This document shows positions 5,904 to 14,810 of a DNA stretch of 64,000 nt, piece after piece. Position numbers and translations under genes: made by a program. The stretch is taken from positions 55,295-119,294 of the forward strand of contig LUJO01000060.1 in NCBI GenBank assembly GCA_001689405.1. The letters run 5' to 3'. The DNA is from Candidatus Homeothermus arabinoxylanisolvens. GTDB lineage: Bacteria; Bacteroidota; Bacteroidia; Bacteroidales; Muribaculaceae. The notes beneath the pieces were generated by a model that saw nothing but the letters and a program-made list of their open reading frames with translations, was not told the DNA's origin and searched no databases. Position 1 is the stretch's first letter, and every line of letters starts with the position of its first letter.

Positions 5904-8693
5904 ATGGCTGACAACAAACTGTTTTTACTTGATGCATATGCATTGATATACCGGGCCTATTATGCGCTTATAAGAGCTCCGCGCCTTACCGCCCACGGCT
6001 TCAACACTTCGGCCGTTTTCGGCTTTGTCAACACTCTTGACGAGGTGTTGCGCCGTGAAAATCCCACTCATATAGCTGTATGCTTTGACCCGCCGGGGCC
6101 GACATTCCGTCATGAGGCGTATCCGGAGTATAAGGCACAGCGCGACAAGCAACCCGAGGACATAACTATGTCGCTGCCTTATATAAAGGAGATTGTAAAG
6201 GCTTACGGCATACCGGTGGTGGAGGTGCCCGGATATGAGGCCGACGATGTGATAGGCACTTTGTCGCGCAAGGCCGAACAAAGCGGACTTATAACCTATA
6301 TGATGACTCCTGACAAGGACTACGGACAGCTGGTGACCGACAAGGTGCTCATGGTAAAGCCCGGTCAGCGCGGAAGCGATATGGAGATACGCGGCCCTAA
6401 AGAGATATGCGAGAAGTACGGCATAGACTCACCCTTGCAGGTAATAGACATACTTGCCCTCGAAGGCGACGCCGTGGACAATATCCCCGGATGTCCGGGA
6501 GTAGGGCAGAAGACCGCATCCAAGCTGATATCCATATGGGGAAGCGTGGAAAACCTTATCAAACATGCCGACGACCTCAAAGGTGCCGTGCAGAAGAAAA
6601 TAATTGACAATGCCGAACAGATAAAGTTCTCCAAGTTCCTTGCCACCATAAAGACCGATGTGCCTGTGGATCTTGATCTTGATGAGCTGAAGCGTGGCGA
6701 CCGTGACATTAACGCATTGCGCAAGGTATTTACCGAACTTGAGTTCCGCACATTCCTCAGGAAACTCGGTTCGGCTTCGGCTGATGAGGAGGGGGAAAGC
6801 GCTCCCGATTCAGCTGTGCAAAAGCGCGACGGCGCGATGCCTTCTCTGTTTGACGACATTGTGGCGGCCGATGCGGAACCGGGAGCGGTAACCACGTCGT
6901 TGGCCGACATGCAGGTGTCTTACCGTGAACTCTCCTCGACTGACGATATATCGCGGTTTGTAAGCGAGGCTGTCGCTTCGACATGCATCGGTGTGGCGTT
7001 TTACGTATCGGGAGCCGAAGCCATGACCGCGTCGTGGAATGGTATTGCGGTCACCGCCGAAGCGGGTGTGGCCCGGTATATAGCCCTGCCGGTGTTTCCC
7101 GAGCAGCGTCGGCTCGTAGTCGATGCCTTGGCTCCGCTTTTTACCACTCCGTCGCTTACGGTTGTCAGTCATGACGTGAAGCGTGACCTTATATTACTTC
7201 GGCGTGAGGGTATCGATTGGACTTCCGGATATTATGACACTTCGGTGGCACATTACCTGCTCGAACCAGAGATGAACCACACTCTGCCCCGTGTGGCGCT
7301 CGCATATCTTGATTATAAGACAACCGAATACACCGAAGAGGAGCCCGCACGCAGAAAATCGGCCGGTAAGATTGTGCCCGGCGAAGAAATGATGCTCTTC
7401 TGTGAAACGGCCGATGTGACCCTGCGTCTGTACGGCAGACTCTCAGCCGCCATAGCCGCTTCGGGACTCGCTCATCTTATGACCGACATAGAATTGCCGC
7501 TGATAAAGGTGCTTGCCGATATGGAGTGGACCGGCGTAAGAGTGGATGTGCATGTTCTTGCCGAACTATCGCGTAAATTCACCGCTCGCCTTCACGAGAT
7601 GGAAAAACGGGCATATGAACTTGCCGGAGAGGTGTTTAACATAAGCTCACCCACGCAGGTGGGCAGCGTACTGTTTGAGCGTCTGAAGCTTGACCCCAAC
7701 GCCAAGCGCACCAAGCGCGGGGCCTATTCCACCACCGAGGAGATTCTTGAGAAGTATCGCGACGCTCATCCTATAGTCGAGCTGATACTTGACATAAGAG
7801 GTCTGCGCAAACTGCTCGCTACATATGTCGACGCTTTGCCGGCGCTCGTCAATCCCCGCACGGGTAAAATCCACACTACCTATACACAGACGGTCACCGC
7901 TACGGGCCGTATATCGTCATTAAGTCCCAATCTTCAGAATATACCTATACGTACCGAGGAGGGCCGTGAGATAAGACGTGCGTTTATTGCCGACAAGGGC
8001 GACCTGTTCATGAGCGCCGATTACTCGCAGATAGAACTCCGTGTCATAGCCGACATAAGCGGTGACAAGGACATGATAGAGGCTTTTGTGGCCAATGCCG
8101 ACATACACCAGTCGACTGCGGCCAAGATATATCATGAGAATCTGTCGGATGTCACCGAGGAGCAGCGCCGCAGGGCCAAGACCGCCAACTTCGGTATAAT
8201 TTACGGCATATCGGCTTTCGGACTCGCGCAGCGGCTGCACATACCGCGCTATGAGGCCCGCGAGCTTATAGAGGGGTATTTCCGTACCTACCCCCATATA
8301 AAGGACTATATAAATGATGCCATAGAAAAGGCCCGTTCAGAAGGTTATGTGACTACTATAATGGGACGCAAGCGCATGTTGCCCGATATAAACTCCCGCA
8401 ATGCGGTGGTGCGCGGATATGCTGAGCGCAATGCCGTCAACGCCCCCATACAGGGCTCGGCCGCCGATATAATAAAATTGGCTATGGTCAATATTGCCGA
8501 CGAGTTTGCCAAGACAGGGCTTAAGTCAAAGATGATAATGCAGGTCCATGACGAACTCATATTCAATGTCGTGCCCGAAGAACTCGCACGGGTGCAGGAG
8601 ATTGTGACCCGGCTTATGTCGGGGGCTTACAAGGGACGTGTGCCGCTTGTGGTGTCGGCCGGCATAGGACAGAACTGGCTGGAGGCCCACTGA
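5904..8693 (+). CDS. polA: DNA polymerase I
   Basis: The protein has 929 residues, the normal length. The 5'-3' exonuclease/flap domain is at about 1-290 (DKDYGQLV). A 3'-5' exonuclease-like domain is at about 340-530, and the polymerase domain at about 560-929. Polymerase motif A is SADYSQIELR, motif B RRRAKTANFGIIYG, and motif C MQVHDELIF, all intact. Pol I fills gaps and removes RNA primers. In the exonuclease domain the motif I DxE of proofreading enzymes is not present where expected (residues about 358-370 read STCIGVAFYVSG), while later Asp residues (VKRD, YYDT, ETADVTL) remain. Proofreading is therefore probably weak or absent (inference). Confidence 0.96.
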   Translation: MADNKLFLLDAYALIYRAYYALIRAPRLTAHGFNTSAVFGFVNTLDEVLRRENPTHIAVCFDPPGPTFRHEAYPEYKAQRDKQPEDITMSLPYIKEIVKAYGIPVVEVPGYEADDVIGTLSRKAEQSGLITYMMTPDKDYGQLVTDKVLMVKPGQRGSDMEIRGPKEICEKYGIDSPLQVIDILALEGDAVDNIPGCPGVGQKTASKLISIWGSVENLIKHADDLKGAVQKKIIDNAEQIKFSKFLATIKTDVPVDLDLDELKRGDRDINALRKVFTELEFRTFLRKLGSASADEEGESAPDSAVQKRDGAMPSLFDDIVAADAEPGAVTTSLADMQVSYRELSSTDDISRFVSEAVASTCIGVAFYVSGAEAMTASWNGIAVTAEAGVARYIALPVFPEQRRLVVDALAPLFTTPSLTVVSHDVKRDLILLRREGIDWTSGYYDTSVAHYLLEPEMNHTLPRVALAYLDYKTTEYTEEEPARRKSAGKIVPGEEMMLFCETADVTLRLYGRLSAAIAASGLAHLMTDIELPLIKVLADMEWTGVRVDVHVLAELSRKFTARLHEMEKRAYELAGEVFNISSPTQVGSVLFERLKLDPNAKRTKRGAYSTTEEILEKYRDAHPIVELILDIRGLRKLLATYVDALPALVNPRTGKIHTTYTQTVTATGRISSLSPNLQNIPIRTEEGREIRRAFIADKGDLFMSADYSQIELRVIADISGDKDMIEAFVANADIHQSTAAKIYHENLSDVTEEQRRRAKTANFGIIYGISAFGLAQRLHIPRYEARELIEGYFRTYPHIKDYINDAIEKARSEGYVTTIMGRKRMLPDINSRNAVVRGYAERNAVNAPIQGSAADIIKLAMVNIADEFAKTGLKSKMIMQVHDELIFNVVPEELARVQEIVTRLMSGAYKGRVPLVVSAGIGQNWLEAH

Positions 8694-8706
8694 CGAGGCC
8701 TGCGGG

Positions 8707-9624
8707 TCAGCCCTTTGCCGTGGATTGTGGCTCTGTGTAGTTGTCAAGGGCTCTGCGCAGCGAGTCGACCATGATGCCGCACAGTTCAGGCGGCCCCAGC
8801 ACGGTGAGTTTGGGTCCGTAGGAGAGTAGCTCCTGAACGAAGTCGGGGGTTATCTTGATATTGTAGTAAAATATCGAATAGCTGTCATGCAGTACTTCCT
8901 GCTGTGAGTGGTGCAGCGGCACTGAGCGGAAGTACTTTGCCTGACGCGGATCGGTGCGTATGGCTACACGTTTTACCTGCCCCTCGTCAAATATTATCCC
9001 GTAGCTGTCATGGAAGTATGCTTCGGCGTCGAAATCTTCGGGTATGGTGTAGGTCGTGGTCTGCAGCGCAGGCTCTGTCATGCGGTCGAGCGCATAGGTC
9101 TTTATCGTGTCCTCTTTGACATTTCGGCCTGTCAGATACCACCGCTGCTTGAATATTTTCAGAAAGTACGGCTCGATTATTATGTCGCGTGTGGGATTGA
9201 TACGTGTATACGGATGGTAGGAGAACTTTATCGGGCGTCGCTCTTTTAAAGCATCCACCACTATCGACAGGTGTTCACGCGCCGATGGCACCTCTTCGAG
9301 AAATATCATGTCGCCTATGTCCTTTGCGTCGTTCAGCAGATTGCCTATGGAGGCCGAGTTCAGCATCCAGTTCATGACACTCTCATAGTGTTCGCCGCTC
9401 TCTTCTATGTAATATTCAAATGTCGACTGGTTGCACTCTATGTTTATTTTAAACAACTCCTCGATGGCGTTGCGGTAGGAGTAGAATGTGCGTCGGGGCA
9501 GGGGCTCACCGTTGGAGTAGGGTGAGCGTATCCACAGTTTGTTAAGCTCCTCGCGCGACAGCGAGCCGTAGCGTTTGATAGTGTCGATTAGCCATATATA
9601 GCGGCTGAATAAGTCTTTTGCCAT
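8707..9624 (-). CDS. WYL-domain transcriptional regulator
   Basis: The protein has 305 residues. A helix-turn-helix-like N-terminal region (about 1-60, SLSREELNKLW...PRRTFYSYRNAIEEL) is followed by a WYL domain at about 115-215 with the namesake W162-Y163-L164 in RWYLTGRN, then a C-terminal extension. WYL proteins usually bind DNA and sense nucleic-acid or nucleotide ligands. The start lies 21 bases after the symporter stop, so it is likely the last gene of the namZ-like/symporter operon. Its stop converges on polA with a 13-base gap. The target genes are unknown. Confidence 0.85.
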   Translation of the reverse strand: MAKDLFSRYIWLIDTIKRYGSLSREELNKLWIRSPYSNGEPLPRRTFYSYRNAIEELFKINIECNQSTFEYYIEESGEHYESVMNWMLNSASIGNLLNDAKDIGDMIFLEEVPSAREHLSIVVDALKERRPIKFSYHPYTRINPTRDIIIEPYFLKIFKQRWYLTGRNVKEDTIKTYALDRMTEPALQTTTYTIPEDFDAEAYFHDSYGIIFDEGQVKRVAIRTDPRQAKYFRSVPLHHSQQEVLHDSYSIFYYNIKITPDFVQELLSYGPKLTVLGPPELCGIMVDSLRRALDNYTEPQSTAKG

Positions 9625-9645
9625 AAGTGAATAAGATTGTTAAGG

Positions 9646-11121
9646 TTATCGGGGCTGCATGCTTTCTACCGGCGATGTATTCTTGGTTGACATAAATGCG
9701 AGTCCCGCACAGGTTATGACTGCGTTCAGTATGATGAGTTCGAAGCTCATTTCGTAGCCGTAAACTCTTCCAAGCGCTTGTTTTATTATATAGCATATAA
9801 CGGGTGCGGCTATACATATGACTGGCACCATGCGGTCGTTGACCGACCGCCGGCTGAACATGCCGAAGGCAAACAGTCCGAGTATAGGGCCGTATGTGTA
9901 TGATGCGAGCGTGTACACGGCGCTTATGGCGTCGTCTTCGTTAAGTATGTGGAACAGTATTATCACACAGCCCATGGTTACGGCCATGGCTATATGTACG
10001 CGCGAGCGCATGCGCGACAGACGTGTGTCCTCCAAGCCGGCTCCGTTAAGTATGTCGACGGTGAACGAGGTGGTGAGCGACACCAGTGCCGAGCCTGCGG
10101 CGGAGTACGCGGCGGCTATCAGACCTATTATAAACAGAATGCCGGTTATGACAGGCATTGAGGGGTGCGAAACCACAAGGCCGAATATCTCGTCGCTCTT
10201 TTCGGGCATTGAGAGTCCGGGGGTATTGTCGATATATATGACAAGCAGAGTGCCGAGCATGAGAAACAGCGCTATGACGAAAAACTGCATGATGCCGCTT
10301 GTAATCATATTTTTTCGACATTTTCTGAAGTCGCTGCATGCGAGATTGCGCTGCATCATGTCTTGGTCGAGTCCGTTAAGGGCTATGGCCATGAATATGC
10401 CGGCTACAAACTGCTTCCAGAAGTAAGTGCCTGCCGCCGGATCATCGAAGAAGAACATCTTTGACGAGTGGTGGCTGCCTATAGCGCCCGCTATGCCCGA
10501 CACCGGCATGTCAAGATTGTCGGCTATGAAATATATGCACAGCGCTATTGAAAGTATAAGGCAAAGGCTTTTAAGCGTATCGGTCCAGATAAGCGACTTG
10601 ACGCCTCCGCGAAAGGTATATAGCCATACAAGGGCCACGGTGGCCGCTACATTCACGCTGAACGGTATGCCCCACGGGTCGCATACGAGAGCCTGAATCA
10701 CTATACATACCACAAAGAAGCGCACTGACGCCCCGAGCATCTTTGAAACAAAGAAAAACCAAGCACCGGTGCGGTAGCTGTTGAGCCCGAAGCGTTCACC
10801 GAGGTACCCGTATATGGATATGAGATTGCGCCGGTAAAACAGCGGTACAAGCACAAAAGCTATTATCCAGTAGCCTGCTATGAAACCGAGTACCATCTGC
10901 AGGTAGCTGTAGCCTTTGGCCGCCACCATGCCGGGTACGCTTATGAACGTGACTCCCGATATGGCCGCACCCATTGTGGCTATGGCCACTATAGGCCACG
11001 GAGCCTTGCGGTTGCCGGTGAAGAATCCGTCGTTGTCGGTGCGCCGCGATGCCAAGTGGCTTACGGCACAGAGCACCGCAAAGTATGCTGCTATGCTTGC
11101 AAGTATTATCAGTGGTGTCAT
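9646..11121 (-). CDS. Sodium:solute symporter (SSS family)
   Basis: The protein has 491 residues with about 13 hydrophobic segments, typical of the SSS/LeuT-fold sodium symporters. The early region (GAAISGVTFISVPGMV, residues about 50-65) matches the conserved sodium-site helix of this family. The start codon overlaps the stop of the NamZ-like gene by 4 bases, so the two are translationally coupled. That context suggests uptake of a product of cell-wall digestion such as N-acetylmuramic acid or a related amino sugar. The substrate is inference, as SSS members also carry sialic acid, galactose, proline and others. Confidence 0.85.
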   Translation of the reverse strand: MTPLIILASIAAYFAVLCAVSHLASRRTDNDGFFTGNRKAPWPIVAIATMGAAISGVTFISVPGMVAAKGYSYLQMVLGFIAGYWIIAFVLVPLFYRRNLISIYGYLGERFGLNSYRTGAWFFFVSKMLGASVRFFVVCIVIQALVCDPWGIPFSVNVAATVALVWLYTFRGGVKSLIWTDTLKSLCLILSIALCIYFIADNLDMPVSGIAGAIGSHHSSKMFFFDDPAAGTYFWKQFVAGIFMAIALNGLDQDMMQRNLACSDFRKCRKNMITSGIMQFFVIALFLMLGTLLVIYIDNTPGLSMPEKSDEIFGLVVSHPSMPVITGILFIIGLIAAAYSAAGSALVSLTTSFTVDILNGAGLEDTRLSRMRSRVHIAMAVTMGCVIILFHILNEDDAISAVYTLASYTYGPILGLFAFGMFSRRSVNDRMVPVICIAAPVICYIIKQALGRVYGYEMSFELIILNAVITCAGLAFMSTKNTSPVESMQPR

Positions 11122-12314
11122 TTTTCGGGATATAAAAGGTATTTTGCGCGAAGTCTGCGGAATTGTGTGACTTCATCGGCCCATGTCGATTTTATCTCGT
11201 CAGCGTTTTTCCCTGATATGATCATCTGTCTTACCCGGGTGTTGCCTATGAGTTTGTCAAAGAATGAGGAGAAGAACCTTGCTTTCGATGCCTCGGGCAT
11301 TGAGTTGTAGGCGTCGATGATGTAACTTAGGTCCACTCCCGCGGCTATTACGGAGTCGTGGTCTGATGCCGACAGGTCGGCTCCGAGGCAGCGTTTGCCG
11401 AGCAGCGGCGGATTCTTCGCCCCCGGCATGCTGCGGGGTGTAAACGAGAAGTCGTGGCCGCGCATGGCGGGATGACCGTATATCTTGAACGGGCTGTCGG
11501 TGCCGCGTCCTACACTTGCCGATGTGCCTTCAAAGAAGCAAAGCGAGGGGTACAGGTATATGGCCGTCATGTCGCGCAGGTTAGGCGACGGAGCTACCGG
11601 CAGCTCGTATCGTGTGGCGTGGGTGTAGCCTGTGCAGGGTATTACGGTTATGTCGGCTTCCATGTTGTCGCGCAACCACTTTTCGCCGTTTGCCATCATG
11701 GCCAGCTCGCCCATGGTCATGCCGTGCAGTACCGGTATCGGGAGCCGTCCTACTCCCGAGCGCAGTTTCATGTCGAGAACGGGACCGTCCACACTCATGC
11801 CCAGCGGATTCGGCCGGTCGAGGACAATGACCGGAATATCGTGTCGTGCCGCTGCCTCGATGAGGTTCAGCATGGTTATATAATAGGTATAAAACCGGGT
11901 GCCTACGTCCTGAAGGTCCACGGCTATGACATCGATGCCCTCCATGACTTTCGGGTCGGGGCTGTTTTTGCCTCCTGAATATAATGATGCGACAGGTATG
12001 CCTGTCACGGGGTCGACGCTGTTTTTTACGTGCTCGCCTGCATCGGCTGTACCGCGGAAGCCGTGTTCGGGCGAGAAGAGTGTCACTACGTCTATGCCGT
12101 GTTCAAGCATTATGTCAAGAGTGTGGTGTCCGTCGACGAGTCCTGTGTGATTTGACAGGAGTGCCACGCGCTTGCCCTCCATCATCGGTTGGTAGAGGGC
12201 AATGCGCGAAGCTCCTACGGCGACTTCACCGGCCCGTGCCTCTAAGGTCACGGCGGCGAGTCCCGTCATCACAATCAACATATGTATCGAGTTAAGAATA
12301 AATCGTTTAAGCAT
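11118..12314 (-). CDS. NamZ-type exo-beta-N-acetylmuramidase (DUF1343)
   Basis: The protein has 398 residues with an N-terminal signal segment (about 1-28), so it acts outside the cytoplasm. The DUF1343 core has VALLSNHTGLVDG near 50, LFSPEHGFRG near 80, DLQDVGTRFYTY near 130 and VLDRPNPLG near 165. In this family (GH171) the enzyme removes N-acetylmuramic acid from the non-reducing end of peptidoglycan fragments. It is first in an operon with a sodium symporter (4-base overlap) and a WYL regulator. A promoter box TATCTTTG is on the minus strand at 12357-12364. Family membership is secure; the exact substrate is inferred from characterised members. Confidence 0.85.
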   Translation of the reverse strand: MLKRFILNSIHMLIVMTGLAAVTLEARAGEVAVGASRIALYQPMMEGKRVALLSNHTGLVDGHHTLDIMLEHGIDVVTLFSPEHGFRGTADAGEHVKNSVDPVTGIPVASLYSGGKNSPDPKVMEGIDVIAVDLQDVGTRFYTYYITMLNLIEAAARHDIPVIVLDRPNPLGMSVDGPVLDMKLRSGVGRLPIPVLHGMTMGELAMMANGEKWLRDNMEADITVIPCTGYTHATRYELPVAPSPNLRDMTAIYLYPSLCFFEGTSASVGRGTDSPFKIYGHPAMRGHDFSFTPRSMPGAKNPPLLGKRCLGADLSASDHDSVIAAGVDLSYIIDAYNSMPEASKARFFSSFFDKLIGNTRVRQMIISGKNADEIKSTWADEVTQFRRLRAKYLLYPEK

Positions 12315-12356
12315 TTTATGAGGTTAAATTCAATCTAATGAAAACTTAGGCGGAGT

Positions 12357-12364
12357 CAAAGATA
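12357..12364 (-). promoter_or_regulatory. Likely -7 promoter box of the muramidase operon
   Basis: TATCTTTG on the minus strand, about 43 bases before the start codon. A good -33 TTG at 19-20 bases is not seen. Confidence 0.45.
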
Positions 12365-12396
12365 CAAAATATTTTACATCCTGATGTTGAAATGTC

Positions 12397-13695
12397 CTAT
12401 TTGTGTGGGTCTTTGTTTTTTGCACTTTTGGACAGCATGCGGTGGCCTATGCGGCAATAGAGGCACTTTCGGGTCTCGCAATATTCGCGGCGGAGCTGTA
12501 TCAGCGCTTGCGACGTGAAGGCGTCATTGCACTCTATGCCTCGCGAGGTGAACAGCGTCACAATGGAATTGCTTTCGGCTTTCAGCTCGTGCAGCATATT
12601 TATCGCCCGGTCGGCGCGTTCGGTGCTGTCAATGGTCAGGGCGTATGCATATAAAAGAGGTACGGCCACGTTGATGACAAGTATGTCGACTGAACTCCGG
12701 CTCAAGGCTGTGGCTTTCGGCTCGTCAAGCAGGCTGCTGAATGTGTAGTGACGTGCCCAGTAGCCGGTAAGCTCTATGTTGAAAAGCGCTCTTACGGCGT
12801 CGACTGTCGTGGCGTCGACGATGCGCGACATGAGTTTGAAGCCGCCAAAGAGCAGACAGCCTAAAAACGCTATGCGGCGATGGGGAAAATTGGCCGGCCG
12901 CATCCTCGACATCTTCCAGCCCGGCAACGCGGCGCGCTTAAGTGAGAATTTGTGCGCCAGAAATGCGTATTCGTTTTTAAGCAATGTCACATAGGGGTCG
13001 TCATCGGCGGCATTGTCAAGAAAGCCGGCTTGGCCGAAAAGCAGTGCCTCGATGCTCAGCTGTGAGTCGCTGTGTTTGTTGATGAACTGCAGCGGCAGAC
13101 TCATGGCAAGCCGTTCAAACGGATCGCCGTTTACTCCGAACCCCAGCGCGCGGGCGAGGGTAATGTAGCAAACCGACTCCCAGTCGCCTGACATACGGTT
13201 GAGATGTGCCGATATACGGTCGGTTTTGGTGTAAAGACGGTTATAGGCCAGACTGTCAATCCATGAGTGGAGGTATATGGCGTCAAGGTCTTTTATCTCG
13301 TCGGCGCATGGCAGGTCATGGCACGATTTTGCCACAAGACTGTCGTAAGCCTGACGGAAGTCGGGAGCGCATGCCATGCGCATCTGCGGTATTGTGCGTC
13401 CGTCATCCACTGTTATCGCTGTGTCATCTTTGCCGACCACATGTAGTATGACCGAGCGGTAGGCGGGGTCATCCTGATGACCGTGGCGGTACCAGTCGCT
13501 CGCCTTCACATGTATCTCTACGTCACCGGCCCACATCTCGTCGCCGATTTTTATTTTTGCGTTGAAAAAGTCGGGCCCGGAGTTTACGTTCAGTTGTCCC
13601 GGGTCAATTACCGTCACGCGCCGCCGGTCGACTGTGAACATGTCGACGTGAGGCCATAGACGGTGCTGCCATATGTATTGCATGAGCTTTTCCAC
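12397..13695 (-). CDS. DUF2851 family protein
   Basis: The protein has 432 residues and matches the Bacteroidota DUF2851 family: an N-terminal block with QYIWQHRLWP, VIDPGQLNVNSGPDFFNAKIKI and the charged GDVEIHVKASDWYRHGHQDDPAY stretch, then a mostly helical C-terminal half ending in CETRKCLYCRIG. The D/E-x-K-like EIHVK pattern after GPDFFNA recalls nuclease-type folds, but this is only suggestive. No function is known to me. It has its own promoter (13714-13742), back to back with rlmN. Confidence 0.8.
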   Translation of the reverse strand: MEKLMQYIWQHRLWPHVDMFTVDRRRVTVIDPGQLNVNSGPDFFNAKIKIGDEMWAGDVEIHVKASDWYRHGHQDDPAYRSVILHVVGKDDTAITVDDGRTIPQMRMACAPDFRQAYDSLVAKSCHDLPCADEIKDLDAIYLHSWIDSLAYNRLYTKTDRISAHLNRMSGDWESVCYITLARALGFGVNGDPFERLAMSLPLQFINKHSDSQLSIEALLFGQAGFLDNAADDDPYVTLLKNEYAFLAHKFSLKRAALPGWKMSRMRPANFPHRRIAFLGCLLFGGFKLMSRIVDATTVDAVRALFNIELTGYWARHYTFSSLLDEPKATALSRSSVDILVINVAVPLLYAYALTIDSTERADRAINMLHELKAESNSIVTLFTSRGIECNDAFTSQALIQLRREYCETRKCLYCRIGHRMLSKSAKNKDPHK

Positions 13696-13713
13696 AGGAT
13701 TGACGATATGTCA

Positions 13714-13742
13714 CAAAGATAATCAAAAAAATTAGAAATCAA
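13714..13742 (-). promoter_or_regulatory. Promoter of the DUF2851 gene
   Basis: On the minus strand TTG (13740-13742), 18 bases, then TATCTTTG (13714-13721), 18 bases before the start codon. Confidence 0.6.
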
Positions 13743-13756
13743 TAGGGGAAAATGCG

Positions 13757-13764
13757 TAACTTTG
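13757..13764 (+). promoter_or_regulatory. -7 box of rlmN with a very short leader
   Basis: TAACTTTG ends only 7 bases before the rlmN ATG at 13772, so the transcript would be leaderless or nearly so. No strong -33 TTG is present. Confidence 0.5.
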
Positions 13765-13771
13765 TGTCATT

Positions 13772-14806
13772 ATGACGGATGATGCAAGAATTTCTTTAAC
13801 AGGCATGACCCTTGACCGGCTGCAGGAGGTGGCTGCGGAGTGCGGCATGCCCCGGTTTGCCGCACGGCAGATGGCCGACTGGCTCTATGTCAAGCGGGTA
13901 GAGTCGATTGACGATATGACAAACTTGTCTAAAAAGGCACGCGAGACATTATCGCAGCGCTATCGTGTGGGCCGTACGGCGCCAAAAGCATCGGCCCGGT
14001 CCGTCGACGGTACGGTGAAATATCTGTTTGAAGGCAAAGGAGGGCGTGACGTCGAAGCTGTATATATACCTGACCGCGACAGAGCCACGCTATGTGTGTC
14101 GTCGCAGGCCGGGTGTCGTATGGGATGCAAGTTCTGCATGACCGGCCGACAGGGATTTCACGGCAATCTTACCGCCGGCGACATAATCAATCAGGTGCTC
14201 TCCATACCTGAAAGCGAGTCGTTGACCAATATCGTTTTTATGGGCATGGGTGAGCCTATGGACAATCTTGACGCCGTGCTCGACGCCATAACCGTACTTA
14301 CCGCTCCGTGGGGACTTGCATGGAGCCCCAAGCGCATCACGGTGTCGACCATAGGTAAAATCGCCGAATTGAAGCGCCTGCTTGATGAGTCAAAGGTACA
14401 TGTGGCCATAAGCGTGCACGCGCCCACGGCTCCCCAGCGCGAGTCGCTTATGCCGGTAGAGAGGGCTTATCCGCTTAAAAACGTGCTTGAACTGTTGAGA
14501 AATTATGATTTCTCTCACCAGAGACGTCTGTCTATAGAATATATAATGTGGGGCGGCTTAAACGATACTCTGCGTCACGCGCAGTCGCTCGCCCGTCTGT
14601 TGAAGGGCCTTGACTGCCGTGTGAACCTCATACGTTTCCATGCCATACCCGACAGTGACCTGCGTACTTCCGACAGCTCTACTATGACGGCGTTCCGTGA
14701 CCGTCTCAACGAGCTTGGCATAACCGCCACCATACGCACCTCGCGAGGCGAGGACATAGCCGCCGCCTGCGGCATGCTGGCCGGCAAATCACAAAACGAC
14801 TGTTAG
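13772..14806 (+). CDS. rlmN: 23S rRNA/tRNA adenine C2-methyltransferase RlmN
   Basis: The protein has 344 residues. This radical-SAM enzyme methylates C2 of A2503 in 23S rRNA and A37 in some tRNAs. The [4Fe-4S] motif is Cys115-x3-Cys119-x2-Cys122 (CRMGCKFCMTG). The cysteine that takes the methyl group is probably Cys333 near the C-terminus (AAACGML). GMGEPMDN supplies the SAM-binding motif. It is followed after 4 bases by recF and then a DUF721 gene, so the three form an operon. Confidence 0.95.
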   Translation: MTDDARISLTGMTLDRLQEVAAECGMPRFAARQMADWLYVKRVESIDDMTNLSKKARETLSQRYRVGRTAPKASARSVDGTVKYLFEGKGGRDVEAVYIPDRDRATLCVSSQAGCRMGCKFCMTGRQGFHGNLTAGDIINQVLSIPESESLTNIVFMGMGEPMDNLDAVLDAITVLTAPWGLAWSPKRITVSTIGKIAELKRLLDESKVHVAISVHAPTAPQRESLMPVERAYPLKNVLELLRNYDFSHQRRLSIEYIMWGGLNDTLRHAQSLARLLKGLDCRVNLIRFHAIPDSDLRTSDSSTMTAFRDRLNELGITATIRTSRGEDIAAACGMLAGKSQNDC

Positions 14807-14810
14807 AGGC

